Source: CAVYXZ01 sp965223835
Lineage (GTDB): Bacteria; Chloroflexota; Anaerolineae; Aggregatilineales; Phototrophicaceae
Direction of reading: 5' to 3'
Assembly (NCBI GenBank): GCA_965223835.1
Contig: CBDCXQ010000001.1
Span: 4,650,001-4,714,000 of the forward strand
Length of the DNA stretch: 64,000 bases
Shown here: one piece after another, positions 1 through 8,504 of the stretch
How positions within the stretch are numbered: the stretch's first letter is position 1
Layout of the letters: each line of letters starts with the position of its first letter
The notes under the pieces: generated by a model
Told to the model about the DNA's origin: nothing
The model's input: only the letters and a program-made list of their open reading frames with translations
The model's database searches: none
Position numbers and translations under genes: made by a program

Positions 1-332
1 ATCTGGTACAGCGGATGAGCGGTGATTATCGCTTCGGTTTCTGGGGCGGTGAAGATTTACACGACATGCATGTGACCTCCTGGCAACTTTTGCAGGGTCG
101 CGTTATGGATGAATGGATTGATACCTTTGCCGATGGTCAGGATTGGCTGCGGTTTGGGATCTGGTATGAGCCGGAATGCGATCAGTTAAACTCGGAAAAT
201 ATTGTTCACGAGGCTGTACAACGCATTGGTGATCTCTACCAGATTTATGATTACCTGCTGTGGACCAGCAACAATAATTATCGTGAGTTTTACAACAAAC
301 GCATGAAATACGGCAATCGCAAATACGCCTGA
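1..332 (+). CDS. Hypothetical protein, C-terminal part (5' end outside window)
   Basis: The frame is open from base 3 through to a TGA at 330-332, so the gene starts upstream of the window; the first ATG visible (base 15) is probably internal. The visible part is about 110 residues, rich in Trp, Tyr and acidic residues (for example FGFWGGEDLHDMH and FGIWYEPECDQ), with no membrane span or signal peptide. I do not recognise the family. A strong terminator follows about 50 bp after the stop, so this is the last gene of its transcript. Confidence 0.6.
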   Translation, partial: LVQRMSGDYRFGFWGGEDLHDMHVTSWQLLQGRVMDEWIDTFADGQDWLRFGIWYEPECDQLNSENIVHEAVQRIGDLYQIYDYLLWTSNNNYREFYNKRMKYGNRKYA

Positions 333-382
333 TCTGCTTCGCTTTGGGTTGATTATGCACCCAAAAATTGGCTAAAATGACA

Positions 383-420
383 AACAGGACCCACAGTCAA
401 CTATTGTGGTCCTGTTTTTT
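383..420 (+). terminator. Rho-independent terminator
   Basis: AACAGGACC pairs with GGTCCTGTT, extended by CACA/TGTG with one bulged C, and is followed at once by a run of six T. It closes the truncated gene at the left edge and separates it from the TPR gene at 456. Confidence 0.8.
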
Positions 421-455
421 GCATTAAAATAGGCAAAAATTATGGGGAACAACTC

Positions 456-830
456 ATGCAATCCAATCAGAGCGATTCAAATCTGGAGCCAAACCGTGAG
501 CAGTTGCTGCAAATGGCGATCGCATCGGCCAAAGCGGGCAATGCCGACGGCGCCCGCGTCATGCTGCGGCAGGTTTTGACTGAAGATAAACGGAATGAAC
601 GCGCCCTGTTGTGGATGGCACGCATCGCACGCAGCAAAAAAGAGCGGCTAGAATGGTTGGAGCGGGTGCTGGATGTCAACCCGGATAATGAGCAGGCGCG
701 TAAACAGAAACAGCGGATGGAATATCGCACCAGTGCCCAACAAAACCGCACCTTGCTGATATTTGGCGTGGTTGCTGGTGTGCTGGTTGTGTTAGGCATC
801 GTCGTCTTGCTGGTATTACAACTGACCTGA
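456..830 (+). CDS. Small TPR-like protein with C-terminal membrane anchor
   Basis: 124 residues. Residues about 14-85 form a TPR-like helical repeat pair with the signature NERALLWMARIA...ERVLDVNPDNEQA; residues 99-122 are one hydrophobic span at the extreme C-terminus. It is therefore predicted to be a tail-anchored cytoplasmic TPR domain. A GGGGAA stretch lies 5-10 bases before the ATG. It is the shortest of four neighbouring paralogues (456, 1020, 2570, 4111) that share the same repeat; a 189-bp gap separates it from the next, so it may have its own promoter. The partner bound by the TPR is unknown. Confidence 0.75.
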   Translation: MQSNQSDSNLEPNREQLLQMAIASAKAGNADGARVMLRQVLTEDKRNERALLWMARIARSKKERLEWLERVLDVNPDNEQARKQKQRMEYRTSAQQNRTLLIFGVVAGVLVVLGIVVLLVLQLT

Positions 831-1019
831 TCGCATTTCACAACCTGTTCGCGCAGATCTGCCGAATTGCCTACAATTTATGTAATCAGTCGACAGTCCA
901 TAGCCAAAAGACAGAAAACCATGTCCATCGAACCGAACTCTCAACTCGTATGGTCCCGACTATTGGCTAGCGACTAACAACCAACGACTTAATTACTACA
1001 AACCCTGGAGATTCGTCCA

Positions 1020-2573
1020 TTGGCTAGTCAGGATGATATACAGCAAAAACTCAGGATGGGGATCGAAGCGGCCCGGCGGGGTGATAAACCGGCGGCGCAG
1101 GTTTTACTGCGGGAAGTTGTCGCCAGTGACCCCAATAACGAACTGGCATGGATGTGGTTGGCCTCGGCAGTAGATGACCTCGATGAGCGCCGATCGCACC
1201 TGGAGCGCGTCTTGCGCATTAATCCGGATAATCCTCGTGCCCAGGAAGCCCTGCGCCGGTTGCAACCCGGTGGTGGTGAGCGCCCGCCGATTGCACGGCC
1301 CCGGCAACGCCCACCAGCCGCTGCTACCGGTGGACCCAATACGGTAACCATTATCGTCGGGGCCATCGTGGTCCTGGCGGTCGTCACAGCGCTGATTTTC
1401 GCCTTGATCGCTTCACAGCAACCGGCTGATCCGACGCGGCAGGAGATTGTTAACGCACTCAGCCCGTCGTTCACGCCCTCGCCTGACCCGAACTCATTTA
1501 CGGCGACACCCTCACCCAACATCCTGATCGTGACATCTGATGTGACGTTGCCGCCAACGTTTACCGCAACCTTTACGCCAACCGCCAGTGTGACCCCCTT
1601 ACCCTCACCTACACCGCTACCGCTGACATTTTTTACGATGATCTTTACCGGCCTGGAACCGGGCGCAGCGGTCACGGATCTGTATCAGGCCCTCGGCAAT
1701 GGCAGTGAGATCAATCTGCTGGGGGGCGACATTCGCGATATTGCCTATGATCCCAGCGGCCAAAAAGTCGCTTTCGTGCGCGAGGTTGCTCGCAACAGTC
1801 CGCCACCATCTACCGAGGCCAAGACCGAGGCTGAAGCCGAGGCAGCTGACGAAGGTACATTGGAAATCGAACCAGCACCAGTCGATGCTGGGCCGGTAAC
1901 CGAACTGTTTATCGCGCCGGTTGATGATCTGGGTGCGGCGCGCCAGATTACCGAATTTGGCAGTACGATTTCTCGCCCCACCTGGGCACCGAATGGCATT
2001 CAACTGGCGTTCGTCAGTGATTTCGATGGTGATGAAGACATCTGGACGATCACCGACGATGGCGAAAACATCCGCAAAATAACCGAAAATCAAGCCATTG
2101 ATCGTGACCCGGCCTGGTCACCGCTCGGCGATCAAATTCTCTACGTTTCTGATCAGGATAGTCCGGGTCTGACCAAGCTGTATACCATGACACCTGATGG
2201 CGACAACCCAACGCTGGTGATTGATCTGGCTGGCAATACCTACCATCCCAGTTGGTCGGATAGTGGTGACTGGATTGCGTTTGTCAATGATGCCGCTGGC
2301 GATGGCGATATTTACATCGCCGAACCCGATGGCGAAAGCTCGCTGTTGCTGACAAGTGATGATGGTGGCGCAGAAGATCTGGACCCGGCTTTTACGCCTA
2401 ATGAGGAATGGGTGGGGTTTGCGTCGAACCGAGGCGGGGACACATTCCAGCTCTATGTGATTGACGTTGCGGGTATCGTTTTGGTGCAATTAACTGAGAA
2501 TGAATTGGACAAGCAGGAACTGGATTTCCGACCAGAGTTAATTCTGCGACTTCGAGAAGGTGGCTCATCGTGA
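1020..2573 (+). CDS. TPR - transmembrane - TolB-like beta-propeller protein
   Basis: 517 residues. Order: TPR module (residues about 8-82, motif NELAWMWLASAVDD...ERVLRINPDNPRA), Pro/Arg linker, one membrane span (108-131), a long Thr/Pro/Ser-rich linker, then WD40-like (PD40/TolB) blades from about residue 210, with repeats such as SRPTWAPNGIQLAFVS and RDPAWSPLGDQILYVS. Predicted topology is cytoplasmic TPR and outside propeller. The start is TTG, supported by GGAG nine bases upstream. The stop overlaps the next start by four bases (GTGA), implying translational coupling with the paralogue at 2570. Function unknown; an envelope sensor or scaffold is an inference. Confidence 0.8.
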   Translation: MASQDDIQQKLRMGIEAARRGDKPAAQVLLREVVASDPNNELAWMWLASAVDDLDERRSHLERVLRINPDNPRAQEALRRLQPGGGERPPIARPRQRPPAAATGGPNTVTIIVGAIVVLAVVTALIFALIASQQPADPTRQEIVNALSPSFTPSPDPNSFTATPSPNILIVTSDVTLPPTFTATFTPTASVTPLPSPTPLPLTFFTMIFTGLEPGAAVTDLYQALGNGSEINLLGGDIRDIAYDPSGQKVAFVREVARNSPPPSTEAKTEAEAEAADEGTLEIEPAPVDAGPVTELFIAPVDDLGAARQITEFGSTISRPTWAPNGIQLAFVSDFDGDEDIWTITDDGENIRKITENQAIDRDPAWSPLGDQILYVSDQDSPGLTKLYTMTPDGDNPTLVIDLAGNTYHPSWSDSGDWIAFVNDAAGDGDIYIAEPDGESSLLLTSDDGGAEDLDPAFTPNEEWVGFASNRGGDTFQLYVIDVAGIVLVQLTENELDKQELDFRPELILRLREGGSS

Positions 2574-4120
2574 GTGAAGATAAGATCAAACAATTGATGC
2601 GTGAAGGCATTGAGGCGGCGCGGGCGAACGATAAGGCCACCGCCCGCGATCGCTTTGAGCAAGTCACGGATCTGGATGAGAACAATGAGCGGGCCTGGTA
2701 TTACATGGCCCAGGTCGTGGAAACTGACGAAGAAAAACGCGTCTGTCTCAATAATGTGCTGGTGATTAACCCGTCTAACGAAAAAGCCCAGCAACTACTG
2801 GACCGTTTAGATCGGCGGCGGCAAGAGCAAGCCGTTCAAGAAGAAATATTGCCGGGCATCTCGCGCCAGCATCTCCGGTTGATTGTGGGCGGGGGCGCGG
2901 CAGTGGTCGTGGTGCTGATTTTGCTCCTGGTGTTGATCGCCAGCAGCAACGCAAGCCGCACTGCTGAAGAACAACGGGTGGCAACGGCAGCGGTTCAGCA
3001 AAGCACCGACATTGCCAGCAGTGCAACGGCAGTTGCCATGGCCGCAAACGAAACCCGCGTCGCCCAGGGCGGTACCGACACGCCAACGCCGCGCACCAAT
3101 GAGTTGCCGCCCACGTTTACGCCGTCGCCACCGCCCAGCGAAACCCCAACCCAGGAAATGGCACCCTTGCCAGACCCCAGTGTGCCCGGCGACCTTGCTA
3201 TCTTTGGCGGGCAGGACATTTTGAGCAACGGTGCGCTTGAGCTTTATCTACTGCCAGCCAATGGCCTCGGTGAACGGCAGCGAATCGGCACTGAATTGGG
3301 CCGTGAAGTGCGCTTTGCCGACAGCGGTACACGGGTGGTTTATACCCGTTACTTTGATACCACGCTCGACTTTGGCATGGAAGCGATCAACATCAATGGA
3401 ACCCAGCCGCAGCTCATCCGCTCAACCCAGGGCGTCATCAAGGCGCGGCAACCGGACCACTGTCGCACAGCCAATCAGGTCGCATTTGTGGCGATTTCAC
3501 AGGATGTCCCCACCAGCAATGAAGATCTCGATTTTGATGCTGACCCACCGATTCAATTGTATGTGCTGAATCTGGATCAGAGCGCGGTGCCAACTGAAAC
3601 GAATGAGCAAGGCACCCCACTGCCCGACAATGCAACCCGCCGGTTGACCAACGACTCCGCCACCTATTCACAACCGGCTTTTTCACCAGATTGTTCGCGC
3701 ATCGCGGTGGTGAAGGATGATCTCCGCAGCGCCACGCCGGGGACAGATATTGTCATTATCGAGGTCAATAATCCCAGTAATGTGACCCGGGTCACGACCG
3801 ATCTGACCACGTTTACGGAATTCGCGCCGCGCTGGACGGCTGATGGCTCCCAATTGGTGTTCGCGGCGGCTCAAGCGACCGATCTTGATAATCATGATAT
3901 TGTCCTGGTCAATGCTGATGGCTCCGGTGCGCCCTTGCTCCTGGTGAAGCATGAGGCCGACGATATTTATCCAGTTATCAGCCCTGACGGGCAATATCTG
4001 GCGTTTTCCAGTAATCGCCAGGGGGCATATAATATCTTTATACAGCGACTGGCTGACGGTCAACTGTGGCAGTTGACCAATGAAACGAACGATGTATTTG
4101 TAGGTGACTGGTGGCAGTAA
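2570..4120 (+). CDS. TPR - transmembrane - beta-propeller protein, paralogue of the preceding gene
   Basis: 516 residues, starting with GTG inside the stop region of the upstream gene. TPR module at about 5-80 (NERAWYYMAQVVET...NNVLVINPSNEKA), membrane span 103-124, Thr/Pro-rich stalk to about 205, then PD40-type blades (for example FAPRWTADGSQLVFAAA and IYPVISPDGQYLAFSS). The same architecture as the upstream gene, but the propeller sequence is clearly diverged, so this is an old duplication. Its 3' end overlaps the next gene by 10 bases. The likely role is extracytoplasmic binding linked to an internal TPR; no catalytic motif was seen. Confidence 0.8.
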   Translation: MSEDKIKQLMREGIEAARANDKATARDRFEQVTDLDENNERAWYYMAQVVETDEEKRVCLNNVLVINPSNEKAQQLLDRLDRRRQEQAVQEEILPGISRQHLRLIVGGGAAVVVVLILLLVLIASSNASRTAEEQRVATAAVQQSTDIASSATAVAMAANETRVAQGGTDTPTPRTNELPPTFTPSPPPSETPTQEMAPLPDPSVPGDLAIFGGQDILSNGALELYLLPANGLGERQRIGTELGREVRFADSGTRVVYTRYFDTTLDFGMEAININGTQPQLIRSTQGVIKARQPDHCRTANQVAFVAISQDVPTSNEDLDFDADPPIQLYVLNLDQSAVPTETNEQGTPLPDNATRRLTNDSATYSQPAFSPDCSRIAVVKDDLRSATPGTDIVIIEVNNPSNVTRVTTDLTTFTEFAPRWTADGSQLVFAAAQATDLDNHDIVLVNADGSGAPLLLVKHEADDIYPVISPDGQYLAFSSNRQGAYNIFIQRLADGQLWQLTNETNDVFVGDWWQ

Positions 4121-4545
4121 GCAAAAGTCCCGAAGCCGATTTTAATCGCCTGATGCGTGAAGGGCGACTGGCACTCAAGCAGGGCGACCGCAACCTGGCG
4201 CACGACCTGTGGCGGGAAGCCGCCATGCTGAACCCCTACAATGAACAGGTCTGGCTGTCGCTGCTGGAAGTGTTGGATTCGCTGGAAGATCGACGGGTCT
4301 GTCTGCAAAACATTGTTGAGATCAATCCGCTAAATGTGCAGGCCCGCCGGATGCTGCGGGCTTATGAAGCACGGGAAGAGCGCCGAGCCGGGGCCGATTC
4401 TAAAAAACAGCGCAAATCCAGCTTCAACATCGTGAGCCGCAGCCGCCGGGGTTTAATTGTGCGCGCCCTGTTGCTCGGCCTGTTCGTGGGGTTGTCCGGC
4501 CTGTTTTTCGCCGTTTTCCTCAGCATCCTGCTCTACGCGACCTGA
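4111..4545 (+). CDS. TPR-like protein with C-terminal transmembrane helix
   Basis: 144 residues with a GTG start inside the end of the upstream gene. TPR-like module at about 10-85 (NEQVWLSLLEVLDS...QNIVEINPLNVQA), a basic stretch (KKQRKSS...SRSRRG) and one hydrophobic helix at 114-142. It resembles the upstream TPR proteins with the propeller deleted. Its last 93 bases, which encode most of the membrane helix, are antisense to the C-terminal codons of the chemoreceptor-like gene on the other strand. Last gene of the apparent three-gene operon 1020-4545. Confidence 0.75.
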   Translation: MAVSKSPEADFNRLMREGRLALKQGDRNLAHDLWREAAMLNPYNEQVWLSLLEVLDSLEDRRVCLQNIVEINPLNVQARRMLRAYEAREERRAGADSKKQRKSSFNIVSRSRRGLIVRALLLGLFVGLSGLFFAVFLSILLYAT

Positions 4546-5931
4546 ACTTTGTCCGACAACTGCCTGCAATTCCCCCGATAAATGATTCAGGTTGGTCGAA
4601 ACCGTTTCCACCATGCGCGTGCTGGCGAGATTCTGGCGGGTAATGCGCTCGATCCGCTCCATCGTGATCGCAATCTCTTCCAGATCATCCATCTGCTGGC
4701 GAATGACATCATAGATAGATTTTACGGACTCAAACGATTCTTTGACGCTGGTCGATAGCGTTTGCATGATGTCATCTGCCTGACGGGTCATGGTGACACC
4801 ACTGTCAACGCCTTCCATCCCCACCTGGGTTGCTTCGACTGTCTCCTTCATCGCCCGCTGAATCTCACCCAGAATCGCACGGACCTGGGCCGAGGCTGAG
4901 GTAGACTGCTGCGATAGAGAACGAACTTCTTCAGCCACGACCGCAAACCCCCGACCATGCACACCAGCCCGCGCCGCTTCAATGCTGGCGTTGAGTGCCA
5001 GTAGATTCGATTGCGTGGCGATCTCACTAACCGACATAATGATTTCATCAATGCGCTGGGTCAGTTCACCCAGCTTCACAATCGTCTCGGCGATATGGGC
5101 CACCTGCACGCGAATATCCGCCATGCCGTCAATCGCATTGCCGATGGCCTCTTGTCCGCGTGACGAAAATTCAGCAGTCTGCCCGGCCATTAAGGTGACG
5201 GACCGGGCTTGTTCGAGAATCTGTTGCGAGAGTTCCAGGAATGTATCCAGCCGTTCATTGGTGAGGCCAATGGCATCGGCTTGTTCCAGCGCACCCGAAG
5301 ACAGTTGGGTGGTGACATCGTTGATTGCTTCCGTCGCCCGTGACAGGCCGTCAGCGGTTACGCGCAGTTGCATCGTGAGCAGGCCGAAGTCGCTCATTTC
5401 CGGTTCAGGGTTCACATTGGTGACGACGGACGGAGTGGTTTTGGCAGCAGGCAATAAGAAAATCGCGGCGAATTGCCCGAAAATCAAAGCCGTCAGGCCC
5501 AGTACGACATGCTCCATTGTGAGTTCCGGGTACAGGACACCCCAGCGAATAATCAGCGCGATCAGGACCGCCGCGACGTGGCCCGTTGCCAGGAGCAGCG
5601 CCCGTTGCGGCGAATCGGTTGCCGCCAGCGCGACCAACATCAACGCGACAGCGATCAGCAGCAGCCACCAGGCCGCGAAGATCGTGAAAAATAGCAGGCC
5701 AAAACTGGTCACGACCGTGAGCGCCACCTGGACAACGATGGTCCACTGTGGCCCCCGCGCTTGCGATCCTAGCGCGATTGCGCTCAGCCCGACGACAATA
5801 TAGGCCACTGCCAGCAGTAGCTTGATGGGTGCGGCACCAAACGGATAGGCCGCTGCCAGAATCACGCCAATGCCCAGGCTGATGATTCCAGCGCGGTAGG
5901 TGTAGGGGAAGTGTGCCAAACGTTCGAACAT
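4453..5931 (-). CDS. Methyl-accepting chemotaxis-like signalling protein with polytopic N-terminus
   Basis: 492 residues. Residues 12-163 contain about five to six hydrophobic helices with short loops and no sizeable periplasmic sensor; no clear HAMP follows. From about 180 onward is a long coiled coil with the MCP hairpin tip (EIATQSNLLALNASIEAARAG, then GRGFAVVAEEVRSLSQQS), which binds CheA/CheW in classical systems. The C-terminal tail is rich in Glu and Gln (residues about 460-492). No che genes are in the window, so the partner array is elsewhere or absent. AGGAT precedes the ATG. The 3' end overlaps the convergent TPR gene by 93 bases. Confidence 0.85.
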   Translation of the reverse strand: MFERLAHFPYTYRAGIISLGIGVILAAAYPFGAAPIKLLLAVAYIVVGLSAIALGSQARGPQWTIVVQVALTVVTSFGLLFFTIFAAWWLLLIAVALMLVALAATDSPQRALLLATGHVAAVLIALIIRWGVLYPELTMEHVVLGLTALIFGQFAAIFLLPAAKTTPSVVTNVNPEPEMSDFGLLTMQLRVTADGLSRATEAINDVTTQLSSGALEQADAIGLTNERLDTFLELSQQILEQARSVTLMAGQTAEFSSRGQEAIGNAIDGMADIRVQVAHIAETIVKLGELTQRIDEIIMSVSEIATQSNLLALNASIEAARAGVHGRGFAVVAEEVRSLSQQSTSASAQVRAILGEIQRAMKETVEATQVGMEGVDSGVTMTRQADDIMQTLSTSVKESFESVKSIYDVIRQQMDDLEEIAITMERIERITRQNLASTRMVETVSTNLNHLSGELQAVVGQSSGRVEQDAEENGEKQAGQPHEQAEQQGAHN

Positions 5932-6069
5932 AGTCTATCCTGGCTGCCTGTGTCTCTTAATAGCATACAGCCGGGTTCCGTGCTAAACAAGTGGGTGCCG
6001 ACCAACTGTTGAATAAACCCCTGCTGGCGTGTCACAATAGGGATAGCCAAGCACGGAAGGAAGCGCATC

Positions 6070-8289
6070 ATGCTCGATGGTTTGAACGAACAACAACTGG
6101 CCGCCGTCACTGCTGGTGAAGGGCCGATCATTATTTACGCCGGGCCGGGTAGTGGCAAAACACGGGTCCTGACCCATCGAATCGCCTATCTGGTTAAAGC
6201 CGTTGGCATTTATCCCGGTGCGATCATGGCGGTGACGTTCACCAACAAGGCTGCCAGTGAGATGCGTACCCGGGCCGAAGCATTGCTGGATGGGCGGCTC
6301 AAAGGGATCCAAATCGGCACCTTCCATGCTATCTGTGCCCGCATCCTGCGGCGTGAAGCCGAGCACCTCCCTTATCGGTCTGACTACCTGATCTATGATA
6401 CGGACGATCAATTGTCGGTTGTCGGGCAAGCGATGAGTGAACTCAACATCGACACAAAGCGCTACAGTCCACGCCGCGTGCTGGGGGCCATCTCCAACGC
6501 CAAAAATGAACTCATCACCCCCGATGAGTTTAAGGCGCATGATTATTTTCATGAGATCGTCGGGCGTGTCTATCCTGGCTATCAGGAGATTCTGGTTGCC
6601 AACAATGCGCTGGACTTCGATGATCTATTGATGCAGACGGTGCTGCTGTTGCGCGATAATGCTGAGGTCGCGGAGAAATATGGCCGTTTTTACGAGCATA
6701 TTCTGGTTGACGAATTTCAGGATACGAATATGGCCCAATATAAACTCGTGCAGTTGTTTGGGCAGCCGCAAAACAACATTTTCGTCGTCGGTGATGAAGA
6801 TCAGGGCATTTATGCCTTTCGCGGGGCCGATTACCGCAATGTGCAGCACTTCCAGCAGGATTTCCCCGATGCCGAAATGATTATCCTGGCACAGAATTAT
6901 CGTTCGACCCAGATCGTGCTGGATGCGGCACGCGCCGTGATCGACAAGAATCCGCACCGGCAGCGCAAGGAACTGTTTACTGAGCGTGAAGGCGGTTCGA
7001 AGATTTACCTGTACGAAGCCTATGACGAACGTGAGGAAGGCACCTATATCGCGCAGAAAGTCGAACAGCTAAGGTACGAAGATCAGCGCACCTATAAAGA
7101 TTTTTCCGTCATGTATCGCACCAACGCCCAGTCGCGCGCATTGGAAGAGGCGTTTCGCAATGAGAACGTGCCCTACAAGCTGGTGGGCGGCGTCGCCTTT
7201 TATAAGCGCCGCGAAGTGCGTGATTTCCTGGCCTATCTCCGCATCGTACATAATATCGATGACTCCGTGAGTTTCAATCGCATCATCAACGTGCCCAAGC
7301 GCGGCATCGGCAAACAGTCGTTGGCGAAGTTTCAAGCGTGGGCAGCTATCGAAAAAATAGGCTATGGTACGGCGCTCACGGCATTGACCGATGGCGTGGC
7401 ATCACCATTGCCGAGTCGGGCCTCCAAGAGCCTCATCAGCTTTGCTGAGGATTGGCAGGCATGGCAAAAGATCGCAGAAAGCGGCGAACTCGTTACCCTG
7501 TTCGACAGCATCATGCAGAAGACGCGCTATCGCTTGTACTTGCACGAGATCAGCGACCGCCCCGAACAGGCGGTCGAGCGCGACGAAAACTTGCAGGAGT
7601 TGCGCGGACGCCTGGAAGTAGCCCAGAACGAGGGTCAGTCACTGGGCGATTTCCTGACTGAGATTGCGTTAGTAGCCGATGTCGATACGCTGGATGCTGA
7701 TGCCGATGCCGTCACATTATTGACATTGCACGCGGCCAAAGGGTTAGAGTATCCAGTGGTGTTCATCGCGGGGGTGGAAGATGGCCTGCTGCCGCATCTC
7801 CGGTCGATTGAAGATCCTGAAGGCATGGCCGAGGAACGGCGTTTGATGTATGTAGGCCTCACCCGCGCCGAAGATGAGGTGTATTTGACCTATGCCTTCC
7901 GGCGCTTCCTGTTTGGCAGCAGCGAAGCCAACCTGCCCTCCCGGTTCCTGGCGGACTTGCCCGCTGAATTGACCGATGGCATGGTTTCCAGCGACAGTCG
8001 CAGCCAGCGCGACAGCATGAATTATTTGCGCGAAACGACCTGGGATCAGACCGATTTTGTCCGGCCCAGCCGCCCCAAGATTATTCAATTTCCAGCCCAG
8101 GCAGCGCCCCAACCCGCGGCACAACTTCAGTATCGAACTGGTATGAAGGTTCATCATACGAAGTTCGGCATGGGCACGGTCATCGAGAGCAAGGCGATGG
8201 GCACCGACGAGGAAGTCACCGTCGCGTTCGAGGCAACGGGCATCAAACGACTGGCCGCTAGCTTCGCCAAATTGACGATTATGGACTGA
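6070..8289 (+). CDS. pcrA: UvrD/PcrA-type ATP-dependent DNA helicase
   Basis: 739 residues, usual length for superfamily 1A helicases that unwind DNA 3' to 5' in repair and replication. Motifs in order: Walker A AGPGSGKTR (24-32), Ia TFTNKAASEM, GTFHAICARILRR, Walker B VDEFQDTN, III VVGDEDQGIYAFRGAD, IV NYRST, V LTLHAAKGLEYPVVFIAG and VI EERRLMYVGLTRAED. The last about 50 residues form the Tudor-like domain of PcrA (HHTKFGMGTVIES), which in Bacillus contacts RNA polymerase. GGAAGG lies upstream of the ATG. Monocistronic, followed by a terminator about 150 bp later. Confidence 0.93.
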   Translation: MLDGLNEQQLAAVTAGEGPIIIYAGPGSGKTRVLTHRIAYLVKAVGIYPGAIMAVTFTNKAASEMRTRAEALLDGRLKGIQIGTFHAICARILRREAEHLPYRSDYLIYDTDDQLSVVGQAMSELNIDTKRYSPRRVLGAISNAKNELITPDEFKAHDYFHEIVGRVYPGYQEILVANNALDFDDLLMQTVLLLRDNAEVAEKYGRFYEHILVDEFQDTNMAQYKLVQLFGQPQNNIFVVGDEDQGIYAFRGADYRNVQHFQQDFPDAEMIILAQNYRSTQIVLDAARAVIDKNPHRQRKELFTEREGGSKIYLYEAYDEREEGTYIAQKVEQLRYEDQRTYKDFSVMYRTNAQSRALEEAFRNENVPYKLVGGVAFYKRREVRDFLAYLRIVHNIDDSVSFNRIINVPKRGIGKQSLAKFQAWAAIEKIGYGTALTALTDGVASPLPSRASKSLISFAEDWQAWQKIAESGELVTLFDSIMQKTRYRLYLHEISDRPEQAVERDENLQELRGRLEVAQNEGQSLGDFLTEIALVADVDTLDADADAVTLLTLHAAKGLEYPVVFIAGVEDGLLPHLRSIEDPEGMAEERRLMYVGLTRAEDEVYLTYAFRRFLFGSSEANLPSRFLADLPAELTDGMVSSDSRSQRDSMNYLRETTWDQTDFVRPSRPKIIQFPAQAAPQPAAQLQYRTGMKVHHTKFGMGTVIESKAMGTDEEVTVAFEATGIKRLAASFAKLTIMD

Positions 8290-8439
8290 GATTATAAGCT
8301 CACTATGCGCCAATAGTGGCATTAGTAACAATATTAATATGACCACTAAGGTGACTATCTGGCATATTCTCTATCATAACAATCTTGTGCCGTTGTTTAC
8401 ACCATAGCGGCAGAATACATAATATTTTTGATCTAGCTG

Positions 8440-8480
8440 CCGAAGACTTAGACCTTTATCGAGGTAAGTCTTCGGTTTTT
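8440..8480 (+). terminator. Rho-independent terminator or leader attenuator
   Basis: Perfect 11-bp stem CCGAAGACTTA / TAAGTCTTCGG with a 14-base loop and five T. It lies 150 bp after the helicase gene but only 24 bp before the hydrolase ATG (ribosome site AAGGAAGG at 8488-8495). It may therefore end the helicase transcript, or control read-through into the hydrolase. Confidence 0.8.
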
Positions 8481-8504
8481 ATTTTGTAAGGAAGGAAAAT
8501 CGTC

